From assembly GCA_022763385.1 (NCBI GenBank), contig JALEGQ010000134.1:1-37734 (forward strand): DNA of 37,734 bases. Direction: 5' to 3'. Position numbers and translations under genes: made by a program. The notes beneath the pieces are model-generated. The model saw nothing but the letters and a program-made list of their open reading frames with translations, did no database searches and had not been told where the DNA came from. The stretch is from a bacterium. Lineage in GTDB: Bacteria > Bdellovibrionota_C > UBA2361 > RFPC01. This document shows, piece after piece, positions 23,812 through 31,892 of the stretch. Numbering within the stretch: position 1 is the first letter of the stretch; each line of letters opens with the position of its first letter.

Positions 23812-25128
23812 CTAAAAATTCTCCACAAACCAGTGCGAAACTCGGCGAAAAAAACCGCGCACTTTCCCGCTTCCCGGAGAAAGGGCCCCCCGCCCACTCG
23901 CCCTGGAGCCGTGTACCACGAGCCCAACCGCGGTTGAATACTCTGGATGTGAAACCATCTCCTGCATTCCCGCAAGAGCCGCGGTCCGCCCCACCCGGAC
24001 CGGAAGCTGAAAGACCTCCTCAGCCACCGTTTCAACACCGTGGAGATTCGCCGTCCCCCCAGTCAGCACAATTCCACTCGAGAGGAGCTCTTCTGCCTCA
24101 GCGGCCCTCAATTCATCTCGCACTAACTCCAGGATCTCTCGTACTCGAGGCTCTATAATCTCGGAAAGCACGAGTCGAGAGAGAATTCGAGCGGGACGTC
24201 CCCCCGTGGAGGGGACTTCAAGGGTTTGGCTATCACTTCGCGGGTCAACAACGGTCGAACCATACTCACACTTGATCTTCTCAGCAGCCGCGATCGGTGT
24301 TCGAAGACCCGCTGCGATATCGTTCGTGATATGTCCTCCTCCCACCGAGAGTACGGACGTGTGACACACGGCTCCATTCTGATACACCGCGATGTCGGTA
24401 GTCCCTCCCCCGATATCAACGAGGCACACCCCGAGATCCCGTTCCTCAGAGGAGACCACGGCAGCTCCCGCCGCCAGTGGGCTTGCGATAATATCCCGCA
24501 CGGTCAGCCCACATCTATTGGCACACTTCACCACATTCTGGGCACTCGCTATCGCCCCCGTGATCATGTGCACCCGCGCTTCCAGCCGAACACCGGACAT
24601 CCCGACCGGCTCTCGAATGCCATCCTGATCGTCGATCGAAAACTCCTGCGGAAGGATATGGAGCACCTCTCGGTCCATCGGGATAGCAACCGCTTTCGCC
24701 GCCTCCATCACCTTCTCGATATCGTAGAGCGATACCTCCTTTCCGCGGATACCAACGATTCCATTGCTGCTAAACCCCCTCAGGTGGTTTCCCGAGATCG
24801 AACAGTACACGGAACTTACCTTTACTCCCGCCATCTTCTCGGCCTGCTCCAGGGCCTCTGCGATGGCGGCAACAGTTGCCTCGATATTAATCACAACTCC
24901 CTTCCGGAGCCCCCGCGAAGGCACGTCAGCAAGGCCAAGAAGTCGCAGCTCTTTCCCTCCTCCGAACTGGCCAATATCCTCTCTTGAGGATCGAGCGCCA
25001 GATGGAACTTGCCCAATTCGAGACTCAACCGCTCGCACCTCTGCGATGACCACCCGAACAGCGGATGTTCCGATATCAAGCCCTGCGACATGACGACTTT
25101 TTAGGGGGCGGCTGGGACGATACGGCAT
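23812..25128 (-). CDS. ftsA: Cell division protein FtsA
   Basis: The actin-like protein that anchors FtsZ to the membrane. The 438-residue protein has the phosphate-1 motif AGLDIGTSAVRVV, the 1C domain with SSVYCSISGNHL, phosphate-2 VDIGGGTTDIAVY, and the adenosine loop VLTGGTANLHGV. A C-terminal amphipathic helix (RGFFRRVSHWFVENF) forms the membrane-targeting sequence. Compared with E. coli FtsA there is an insertion of about 25 residues near residues 32-58. The ATG has only a weak ribosome site. It lies downstream of a terminator that separates it from ftsQ, so it has its own promoter. Confidence 0.95.
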   Translation of the reverse strand: MPYRPSRPLKSRHVAGLDIGTSAVRVVIAEVRAVESRIGQVPSGARSSREDIGQFGGGKELRLLGLADVPSRGLRKGVVINIEATVAAIAEALEQAEKMAGVKVSSVYCSISGNHLRGFSSNGIVGIRGKEVSLYDIEKVMEAAKAVAIPMDREVLHILPQEFSIDDQDGIREPVGMSGVRLEARVHMITGAIASAQNVVKCANRCGLTVRDIIASPLAAGAAVVSSEERDLGVCLVDIGGGTTDIAVYQNGAVCHTSVLSVGGGHITNDIAAGLRTPIAAAEKIKCEYGSTVVDPRSDSQTLEVPSTGGRPARILSRLVLSEIIEPRVREILELVRDELRAAEAEELLSSGIVLTGGTANLHGVETVAEEVFQLPVRVGRTAALAGMQEMVSHPEYSTAVGLVVHGSRASGRGALSPGSGKVRGFFRRVSHWFVENF

Positions 25129-25186
25129 AGGTGAGGCTCTTCTCTATCCTAGAAGTGGATGGTCACACACGTTTGAGATCACGAAC

Positions 25187-25217
25187 AGTATAGGACGAGA
25201 TAGCACGCTTTCCACAA
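25187..25217 (-). promoter_or_regulatory. Candidate ftsA promoter
   Basis: On the minus strand TATACT (25187-25192), five of six consensus, lies about 60 bases before the ftsA ATG. A TTGTGG (25212-25217) is 19 bases upstream, slightly too far. A promoter is expected here because a terminator lies immediately upstream. Confidence 0.4.
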
Positions 25218-25218
25218 G

Positions 25219-25253
25219 AAAAAAACTGGGGATCTGGTCTCCCCGATTTTTTT
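25219..25253. terminator. Terminator between ftsQ and ftsA
   Basis: GGGGA (25228-25232) and TCCCC (25240-25244) form a stem flanked by seven As on the left and seven Ts on the right. On the minus strand it ends in T7 about 65 bases past the ftsQ stop. It divides the division cluster into murC-murB-ftsQ and ftsA(-ftsZ) units. Confidence 0.75.
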
Positions 25254-25318
25254 CTCCACTGAGAAAATGGTGTCGGTATCTGTCTCCTTCTCACGGTTTC
25301 TGAAAAAAGCTCCGCACC

Positions 25319-26359
25319 TTATTTCGCTTTTCCCGTGGAGTCAGGCGGTGAATTCTTCTTTACCACCGCCATCCCCTCATAGCGAAGATCGTACTCGAGC
25401 ACCGGCGAATTCTCTGGAGTCGAATTCCCGACCTCCCCTGAAGGAATCTCTTGTTCGAGGTGAAGCTCCAAGAGCTGTCGCGCCCGAGAAGAGAGCAACG
25501 CCAACGTCTTCTGCGAGAGATCAGAGGGATCAAGAACAAACGGTGCCATGCTTTGCTCGACCGTAATCCTCAGGGCCTCTGGCATCGCTAGCTCGAGCGC
25601 CGTAACTCGGCGACCAATGCCCTCTTCAAAAAGATCACGCGCCTTCATCAGCTGCGCGGTAACATCTTGGAGCACCGCTGGTGTCGTCCCGTAGGCTTCC
25701 AACCCGGTAAGCCGGGGAAGAGATGAAAGCTCCAGGGGTGAAATTGGAACAAGAAACCGCCCTTCCTCATCAAGAGCCCACCACTGACCACCCAGCTCAG
25801 CGACCATCGCGGGAGTTCGGAGCAAAGACTGAATGCGAAAACACCGAAAAGAAAAGAACGAACACCGCTCAATACGGGGCTCTGCCAGAAGTGGAAGGTG
25901 CGCGAGCGAACGCTGCAACGCTTCACGGTTCAGATTCCAAAATACGTTCGATCGCTCAAGCGGCAGAACTGCCTCAACATGCTCGGCAAATGGAGCAAGC
26001 TCTGGGGGAAGGTGAATCTCTCGCGTAGAGAAGAATTTTTCGATCTCGTGTGAAACGATCTCACTGTTTACCAGCGGGATACGGTGGAGCGGAAGGTATC
26101 CAGCAAGCAACAACCCAAAGAGACAGAGGAGAAATCCTCCAGCATAGACGACGAGGACCGATCGACTCCGAGAGTCACCGCTTCGAAGCTCCGGCTGCAT
26201 TCCCGGCTCAGAGCACCCTTGAGGCGGACCCTCGTCTCGGTGAGGTTCGAGCCGCGGGCTCTCCGCCAAAGCCCCCTCCCAGCCACCATCAGTTACTGCT
26301 GGCTTCTGATTCAGCTCCCCGTCTTCACGGACGAGGAACAGCTCTTGCTGTCTCCCCAA
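25319..26359 (-). CDS. ftsQ: Cell division protein FtsQ (DivIB family)
   Basis: A bitopic divisome protein linking FtsB/FtsL to the ring. The 346-residue protein has a long charged cytosolic tail (1-66) and one membrane segment (67-90, SVLVVYAGGFLLCLFGLLLAG has this character). A periplasmic POTRA-like domain follows, starting at LHRIPLVNSEIV. The FtsQ core reads SLLRTPAMVAELGGQWWALDEEGRFL, typical of the family (P-A-x-W..L.D..G). The start is TTG, with GAGGAGG seven bases upstream. The gene overlaps the murB 3' end by 49 bases. The tail is about twice the usual length. Confidence 0.9.
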   Translation of the reverse strand: MGRQQELFLVREDGELNQKPAVTDGGWEGALAESPRLEPHRDEGPPQGCSEPGMQPELRSGDSRSRSVLVVYAGGFLLCLFGLLLAGYLPLHRIPLVNSEIVSHEIEKFFSTREIHLPPELAPFAEHVEAVLPLERSNVFWNLNREALQRSLAHLPLLAEPRIERCSFFSFRCFRIQSLLRTPAMVAELGGQWWALDEEGRFLVPISPLELSSLPRLTGLEAYGTTPAVLQDVTAQLMKARDLFEEGIGRRVTALELAMPEALRITVEQSMAPFVLDPSDLSQKTLALLSSRARQLLELHLEQEIPSGEVGNSTPENSPVLEYDLRYEGMAVVKKNSPPDSTGKAK

Positions 26360-27258
26360 TCAACAACCTCCTCTCGCAACTCGATCTGCGAGACTTCACG
26401 CACTCGGGATCGTACTCGCTCCAGAAGTGAGCGTACCTCGTTGTACGTCGCATTACGAGAGGGATTTACCACCCAATTCGCATGGAGACACGAAAGCTCA
26501 GCTCCTCCTATGCGCTCTCCCTTCAATCCTGCTTCTTCGATAAGCCGTCCCGCCGGGCAAGACTCAGGGTTCCGGAAGACGGACCCAAAACTCGGCACCG
26601 TTAACGGCTGCGTGCGCTTTCGATACTCCAGGTGTGTCGCCAGCGCCTGCTGGACCGATCGAGCAGAAGCAGGAACGAGAGAGACGGTGCACCCCACGAT
26701 CACTACCCCGGGCGGGAGCCCCGAATCTCGATACGAGCAGTTCAACTCCTCTCGTCGGAGCCGATAGCACTCCCCTGCCGACGAAAGGAGTTCTACCTCC
26801 TCAAGCACCGAAGCGAACTCACTCCCGTGAGCACCGGCATTCATCTTTACCGCGCCACCGATAGACGCCGGGATACCGCCGGCAAACTCGAGACCCGAGA
26901 GGTCGTTTCGAGCGGTTTCTCGGGCGAATCGCATGAGACCCATGGCGGCTCCCACCCGATACCGAGCATTTCCGAGCGACGTGACCTGCTTAAACTCTCC
27001 GGCGAGCTTCACCACCGGAAAACGAAAGGGGGTATCAGGAAAGAGCGAGTTACTCCCGGCTCCGAGCACATGGAGCGGTAACTCTCTCTGAGCAAGCTCT
27101 CGAATATACCGCTGCAAGGCCCCCAACGAATGTACCTCATAGAGAGATTCGATCTCTCCGCCCACATGCACCGTCGTCACATTCTTTGCAGAAACAGCCC
27201 TGAGGAGACGAATCTCACCATCTTCAGGGAGCACTTCTTCCCCAATGTTACGCAGCAC
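26311..27258 (-). CDS. murB: UDP-N-acetylenolpyruvoylglucosamine reductase MurB
   Basis: A flavoenzyme that makes UDP-MurNAc for peptidoglycan. The FAD-binding part has LGAGSNSLF, GLEFAGGIPASIGGAVKMNAGAHGSE and SYRDSGLPPG. The catalytic serine is in SFGSVFRNP, and the C-terminal HANWVVN carries the late family motif; the pattern is type II MurB. The frame is open to a GTG at 27318 without a ribosome site. GTG 27258 has AGGAG seven bases upstream and overlaps the murC end by 11 bases, giving 315 residues, so it is preferred. The 3' end overlaps ftsQ by 49 bases. No ddl gene is present between murB and ftsQ. Confidence 0.95.
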   Translation of the reverse strand: MLRNIGEEVLPEDGEIRLLRAVSAKNVTTVHVGGEIESLYEVHSLGALQRYIRELAQRELPLHVLGAGSNSLFPDTPFRFPVVKLAGEFKQVTSLGNARYRVGAAMGLMRFARETARNDLSGLEFAGGIPASIGGAVKMNAGAHGSEFASVLEEVELLSSAGECYRLRREELNCSYRDSGLPPGVVIVGCTVSLVPASARSVQQALATHLEYRKRTQPLTVPSFGSVFRNPESCPAGRLIEEAGLKGERIGGAELSCLHANWVVNPSRNATYNEVRSLLERVRSRVREVSQIELREEVVDWGDSKSCSSSVKTGS

Positions 27259-28630
27259 GGACCCGCTCCTGAAGGTGCTCCACCGCCCGAACCGCCCATC
27301 CTCCGATGGAACCAGCACCGAGAAAGAGGACTATCTCCCCTTGGGGGATCTTATCGAGCGTCGAATAGAGCGGCTCTTCACTGAGCGGCAGATAATGGGC
27401 TGCTGGATGGCGAATATCACGAGCCAACCCCTCCCCGCTCACTCCCGCAATTGGCGATTCTCCTGCCCCATGAATATCGGCGATCCAGACCTCATCTGCA
27501 TCTTGAAAACAATCAAGAAACTGCTCGTAACACTCCTCGGTCCTCGAATAGCGATGTGGTTGAAAGAACACTCGAATCTTCTGCGCGCTGGAGCTCTCAC
27601 GGAGCGCCTTGAGGGTGGCCTCCACCTCAACCGGGTGATGACCGTAATCGTTGTACACCGTTATTCCCCGACAGTGACCAAGCTTTTCGAGGCGCCGCTC
27701 GACACCCGGATAACTTGCAAGTCCGTGCTGAATCTTCTCGGCCGAGATCCCAAGCTCTCGGGCGATGGCAACCGCTCCCACGGCATTCTGTGCCAAATGG
27801 CGTCCGATCACCGGCACCTCCGCCGTAAGGAAGAACTCATCTCGGAGAAAGATATCCAGTGTCACCCCCTCCTCTCGGAGGTTTCGAACAACACCTCGCA
27901 CATCCGCATCCTCGGAAAACCCATAGGTCGTACACCGCCGCTGAAAATTATCAGCCACCTCACGAAGATACGGATCATCAATGCAGAGCGCTGCCAGTCC
28001 GTAAAATGGGACCGAATTGAGAAATTGGTGGAATGCTTCGCGAAGCTCCTCTTCTGAGCCGTAGGCGTTCATATGCTCTCGATCAATGTTCGTCACCAGA
28101 GCAATGACCGGCTTCAAAAGCAGGAAAGAACGGTCGCTCTCATCGGCCTCCGCAACGAGGAAGTCCCCCTGACCACTCCGCCCGCCGCTTCCACGCTTCC
28201 GCACCTGCCCGCCGATAATCACCGTCGGATCAAGATCTCCCTGTTCCAAGAGCCATCCGACCATGCTCGTCGTCGTGGTCTTCCCGTGGGCTCCAGCGAT
28301 ACCGATCCCAAACTTCATCCTCATCAGTTCGGCGAGTACCTCTGCTCGCTTCACGACGGGGAGATCTCTCCGACGTGCTTCCTGAAGTTCTGGATTCTCT
28401 CCGTTCACCGCCGAAGAGTAGACGAGCAGCGAAGCAGAATGAGGAAGATTCTCCGCTGAGTGCCCGAGTGAGATCGGAACTCCCAGCCCTTCCAGCCGCT
28501 TGCACGCAGAGGAGAACACGAGATCTGAGCCGCTCACGGTATATCCGTTCTGAACAAGTATCTCGGCGATACCGCTCATTCCACTCCCGCCAATGCCGGT
28601 AAAGTGGAAGTGAAGTTCCCGATTGTACAT
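27248..28630 (-). CDS. murC: UDP-N-acetylmuramate-L-alanine ligase MurC
   Basis: Adds L-alanine to UDP-MurNAc with ATP in the cytosol. The 460-residue Mur ligase has the N-terminal UDP-binding FTGIGGSGMSGIAEIL and the ATP loop GAHGKTTTT (~residues 113-121). The central domain has EADESDRSFL and NIDREHMNAYG, and later motifs include VYNDYGHHPVEV and FQPHRYSR. The ATG follows GGAGG by seven bases. It is the first gene of the murC-murB-ftsQ unit. murG or ftsW would lie upstream in many relatives, but here the strand switches to a methyltransferase gene. Confidence 0.97.
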   Translation of the reverse strand: MYNRELHFHFTGIGGSGMSGIAEILVQNGYTVSGSDLVFSSACKRLEGLGVPISLGHSAENLPHSASLLVYSSAVNGENPELQEARRRDLPVVKRAEVLAELMRMKFGIGIAGAHGKTTTTSMVGWLLEQGDLDPTVIIGGQVRKRGSGGRSGQGDFLVAEADESDRSFLLLKPVIALVTNIDREHMNAYGSEEELREAFHQFLNSVPFYGLAALCIDDPYLREVADNFQRRCTTYGFSEDADVRGVVRNLREEGVTLDIFLRDEFFLTAEVPVIGRHLAQNAVGAVAIARELGISAEKIQHGLASYPGVERRLEKLGHCRGITVYNDYGHHPVEVEATLKALRESSSAQKIRVFFQPHRYSRTEECYEQFLDCFQDADEVWIADIHGAGESPIAGVSGEGLARDIRHPAAHYLPLSEEPLYSTLDKIPQGEIVLFLGAGSIGGWAVRAVEHLQERVRAA

Positions 28631-28782
28631 GACTCATCCTCCGATCCGCGGCGTGGACCACCACTATGAGGAGAAGCGTCCAAAGGGTCAAGAAGCCCCC
28701 AAGGCGGTTGTTCTCTAGCGCTTTTCCCCCAAGCCGTTTACAGTGTGCGGTGGAGTATAGCCAGAGCGGGAGCGATCTCACC

Positions 28783-29481
28783 TTGAAAAACCCTTACGAA
28801 CGGTATGAGGAGAAACCCTTCCCTGGGTCGAGTCATACCTGGGCATTCAACCAGTTACGTCACTGCACCCCAGAAAGCGCGGTTCTCGATATCGGCCCGG
28901 GAAGTGGAATCCTCGGAAAACACCTCTCGGCACGCGGAGTTCGTGACATCGCAGCGGTAGAAGTTGATGAGGCCACCCGAGAGAAACTCGGTGGATGCGG
29001 CTATTCCGTAATCGTGTCGCAGCTCTCGGAGCTTCCCACCGAGAAGAAGTTCGATGTCGTCCTCTTGCTCGATGTTCTCGAACATATGGCAGATCCCTTT
29101 GGCTTTCTCCAACAGCTTGAGGCCCATCTGCAAGAGGAGGCCACCGTTCTGATCTCGGTTCCCAACATAACGCACCTGGCGATCCGAGTGATGGTGCTCT
29201 GCGGATTCTTTGAGTATATGGAACGAGGGCCCCTCGACCGAACCCACCTCCAGTTTTTTAGCTCTCGCCGCTTTCACGAACTCCTCCGCGCAGTTCCCCA
29301 CTATCACTCCGCGCAGACCTCGGGCACCCTTGAGCCGCTAGAACTCTTCCTCCCCCCGTGGGCAACAGAAAACGTCGCTTTCCGGTTCTGTTCAAAAATT
29401 CGGCAGGGAGCGATATCTCTCTGGCCCTCGCTCTTCGCCTACCAATACGTCGGCAATGTACGGGTTCGCAGAGGAGGGTGA
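28783..29481 (+). CDS. SAM-dependent methyltransferase
   Basis: A class I methyltransferase of the UbiG/Methyltransf_23 type. Motif I is VLDIGPGSGILGKHL, motif II is in IAAVEVDEATREKL, and FDVVLLLDVLEHMADP is the post-II block of the 'LxxVLEH' subgroup. A C-terminal segment (GPLDRTHLQFFS) resembles methyltransferases found in glycan or glycosyl-lipid loci. The substrate is unknown. The frame is open to an ATG at 28666, but the first 39 residues are Arg-rich and not family-like. The TTG at 28783 has GGGAG ten bases upstream and gives a natural N-terminus (232 residues). A GTG at 28750 is also possible. It is nine bases before tatB, so probably the same operon. Confidence 0.85.
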   Translation: MKNPYERYEEKPFPGSSHTWAFNQLRHCTPESAVLDIGPGSGILGKHLSARGVRDIAAVEVDEATREKLGGCGYSVIVSQLSELPTEKKFDVVLLLDVLEHMADPFGFLQQLEAHLQEEATVLISVPNITHLAIRVMVLCGFFEYMERGPLDRTHLQFFSSRRFHELLRAVPHYHSAQTSGTLEPLELFLPPWATENVAFRFCSKIRQGAISLWPSLFAYQYVGNVRVRRGG

Positions 29482-29490
29482 GCAGCAGCT

Positions 29491-29880
29491 ATGTTTGGCG
29501 TTAGCATTCCTGAACTTCTTCTCTTAAGCGTGGTCGTCCTCGTCGTCCTCGGACCCGAGCGCCTCCCCTCGGCGATTCGACAACTTGCACAGCTTCTCGG
29601 ACAGGTGCGTCGTCAAGCCGACGCCGTTCGTCGAGAGCTTTATAATTCCATGTACGTCCCCGGAGATGAGATACGGGGGGAGATCGATGAAATTCGAGAG
29701 AATCTCAGAACGGTAAAGAGCGAAGTAGAAGAGGTCGTCCCCCGCTTCTCTCACGAACACCTCACCTGCGAAGAGCAATCGAGAAAAGAAGAGCTTTCGG
29801 AGCCCCTCCCCACGAACACCGAACAGTCGGATAAAGCACCTCAGGGCTCCACCTCTTCTCGCCGAGAGGATCCGTCATGA
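29491..29880 (+). CDS. tatB: Sec-independent translocase subunit TatB
   Basis: A single-span inner-membrane subunit that, with TatC, receives folded twin-arginine substrates. The N-terminus FGVSIPELLLLSVVVLVVLG, then PERLP and an amphipathic helix (AIRQLAQLLGQVRRQADAV), matches TatB. The 129-residue length and long charged tail favour TatB over TatA. The TatA gene is not in the window. The stop overlaps the tatC ATG (ATGA). Confidence 0.92.
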   Translation: MFGVSIPELLLLSVVVLVVLGPERLPSAIRQLAQLLGQVRRQADAVRRELYNSMYVPGDEIRGEIDEIRENLRTVKSEVEEVVPRFSHEHLTCEEQSRKEELSEPLPTNTEQSDKAPQGSTSSRREDPS

Positions 29881-30677
29881 AAGCGCAGGACGAAGAGAAC
29901 AGCACGGAAGAACGCGAGGAGTCCGAGATGGACTTCTGGGGGCATATCGGCGAGCTCCGCAAGCGGATCATCATCGCAGCGTGTGCAGTGGCGCTCTGTG
30001 CCGTCGCGGGCTGGTACACCTCGCAACAGGTCTTTCACCTCCTCGCTGAGCCCTTTCAGCAGATGTTCGGAGAAGCCGTCCTCATCGGAACTGGTCCCGC
30101 CGAGGCCTTTATTCTCCGACTAAAGGTAGCGGTTTTCACCGGAGCACTCCTCGCGAGCCCCGTGCTCTTTCTCCAGGTGTGGCTCTTTATCGCTCCGGGG
30201 CTGCTCGAAGAGGAACGAAAGCTCGCCTTTCCATTTGTCCTCGGCACCACCCTGCTCTTTCTCACCGGCGCAAGCTTTTGTTACTTCATCGTCATGCCGT
30301 TTGCCCTCGAGTTCTTTCACCAGCAGTACGCCGCCCTCGGTGGCATCACCCCCACCATCCGAGTCAGCGAGTACCTCAGCCTCCTTATCAAAGCAGTGCT
30401 CGGCTTTGGACTCGTTTTTGAGACCCCAATCTTTGCCTTTTTCGCTGGTCGCCTCGGACTGATTACCGACCAGACCCTCCTCTCGAGTGGAAGATATGCC
30501 ATCATCGCCATCTTTCTCATTTCAGCGATCTTAACCCCGCCGGATATCCTCACCCAGTTTCTCATGGCCGGCCCCCTCCTCCTGCTGTACGGCATGAGTA
30601 TCTTCATCGTTCGGTGGACCCAACCGAAAGAAGAAGGGCCGACAGAAGAGGAGACGACAGGAGGTGAGAGGCGATGA
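29877..30677 (+). CDS. tatC: Sec-independent translocase subunit TatC
   Basis: The core receptor of the Tat system, with six membrane spans in 266 residues. Family motifs include MDFWGHIGELRKRI near the N-terminus (usual form HLxELRxR), PAEAFILRLKVAVFTGAL, FGLVFETPIF and AILTPPDILTQ. The Glu in HIGELR contacts the twin-arginine signal in known TatC proteins. The stop overlaps the next gene by four bases, so the HDOD gene is cotranscribed. Confidence 0.96.
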   Translation: MKAQDEENSTEEREESEMDFWGHIGELRKRIIIAACAVALCAVAGWYTSQQVFHLLAEPFQQMFGEAVLIGTGPAEAFILRLKVAVFTGALLASPVLFLQVWLFIAPGLLEEERKLAFPFVLGTTLLFLTGASFCYFIVMPFALEFFHQQYAALGGITPTIRVSEYLSLLIKAVLGFGLVFETPIFAFFAGRLGLITDQTLLSSGRYAIIAIFLISAILTPPDILTQFLMAGPLLLLYGMSIFIVRWTQPKEEGPTEEETTGGERR

Positions 30678-31612
30678 CGACGAGCTTTGACCGGATTATC
30701 AGTAGCGACCCAACCTGGCACTACGCCTACCACTATACCCGCAAACACTTTCGGGTCCCCTCTCACCTGAACCGGGTACTCAAAGCTGGGTGGATCGGAG
30801 AAGCCACCCCACTTGATTATGTGAAGGCGCTCGGATTTAGCCACCTTAACGCGAAGTGTCTGATACAAGCGGCGGAGCTCTCTGGAACCGAAATTCAGCG
30901 GGGGCGAGGCTCCGTCGAGCGCGCGATCTCGATGCTCGGCATACGACTTAGCGCCGTAGTACTCGGCATTCACCTCTACACCTATCTTTTCCTCAAGAGT
31001 AAGCCACCTCTCGGCTGGAGATCTTTTCTTCAGGAGATGATGACCGACATCGAGTGTGGGTACCATCTCGGGAAACACGCCTCACTGATCGGAGTAGAGG
31101 GGGGAGTGCTCTCTGGTTTTGCCCTCCACAGCGGCATCGGCCTCGTCATGGCAACAGATGGTAATCGATTCAAGGAGTACCTCGCGGTTCGAAGAGCTCA
31201 GGAGAAGGTCACCGCAGAAGACGAGCGACGAATCTTTGGGTGCGAGCTCTACCAACTCAGTACCCTTATCATCCAACAACTTGGATTTGGGGCGGATGTC
31301 GCGATGGGAGTAGCGCTCGCCTCCGGTCGTATCGAGAACTGCGATATTAACCTCCCCGAGCACGCCCACCACTGGGACGCAGCCTATCAGTGGATACAGG
31401 CCCTCCGAGCGGCTCGCAGCTATCCCCCAAAGCCATCACACCGCAAGCAGTTTTCCGAAATAGCCCCACCGGATCAGGGGGCACCCCGGAATAAACGGCT
31501 CGAAACCCTCTATACAGAGGTGGCTCCCCTCAAGACCACCCCCTCAGCATGGCTGTGGCACCTCCCAAAGGGCAGCTACGACGAGACGCAAGAGGCGCGA
31601 AAACTCCCCTGA
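30674..31612 (+). CDS. HDOD-domain protein
   Basis: A 312-residue protein resembling HDOD proteins, which are usually regulatory and lack phosphohydrolase activity. Visible blocks are SVERAISMLGIRLSAVVLGI (usual 'SLERAIxxLGxxxLRxLAL'), VLSGFALHSGIGLVMA (usual 'GLLHDIGxLVL') and RRIFGCELYQLSTLIIQQLGF (usual 'ERExFGxDHAxVGAxLLxxW'). The HD pair reads HS, so catalysis is unlikely. The last ~80 residues are unconserved. It starts inside the tatC stop (ATGA). The function is not known, and a link to Tat is suggested by position only. After its stop the same frame stays open for 36 codons (see 31613-31892). Confidence 0.75.
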   Translation: MTTSFDRIISSDPTWHYAYHYTRKHFRVPSHLNRVLKAGWIGEATPLDYVKALGFSHLNAKCLIQAAELSGTEIQRGRGSVERAISMLGIRLSAVVLGIHLYTYLFLKSKPPLGWRSFLQEMMTDIECGYHLGKHASLIGVEGGVLSGFALHSGIGLVMATDGNRFKEYLAVRRAQEKVTAEDERRIFGCELYQLSTLIIQQLGFGADVAMGVALASGRIENCDINLPEHAHHWDAAYQWIQALRAARSYPPKPSHRKQFSEIAPPDQGAPRNKRLETLYTEVAPLKTTPSAWLWHLPKGSYDETQEARKLP

Positions 31613-31892
31613 CGCGGCCACAGGAGACCTCAAAAAAACTCTGAATTCCTTGAGAAATTCTCCTATTTTAAACATCGTTCTATTGCCGAGCGGGCGCGAG
31701 CAGGAGATCCTAAAAAGGTACAGTGAGGCGGCAGAAACGGGATGACGTGCTTCCCTCCCCACTCTTTATGAGCTTCCCAAGCGTGTCCTCTCGACTGCCG
31801 TCTCTCACTGTTTTTATCTCCGAAACGACCTTCTGGGACCTCGCCGTGCCGAAGGGTTGACCTATCTCCCCGAAGCAGAAACTCTTCGGTGA
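31613..31892 (+). pseudogene. Coding-like but interrupted stretch before lpxD
   Basis: 280 bases without an intact gene. In the HDOD frame the segment 31613-31723 stays open after the HDOD stop and reads like protein (NSEFLEKFSYFKHRSIAERA). Another frame, interrupted by a TGA near 31742, reads TLYELPKRVLSTAVSHCFYL and continues to a TGA at 31890-31892 that overlaps the lpxD ATG as TGATG, the hallmark of a coupled upstream gene. Together this suggests a decayed or frameshifted gene, or an extended HDOD C-terminus, that once led into lpxD. No family is recognised, and a sequencing or assembly error is equally possible. Confidence 0.35.

Noticed and set aside
24226-24987. 253-codon plus-strand frame
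   Set aside because: Antisense to ftsA, with no recognisable domain.
27245-28057. 270-codon plus-strand frame
   Set aside because: Antisense to murC, which carries all Mur ligase motifs.
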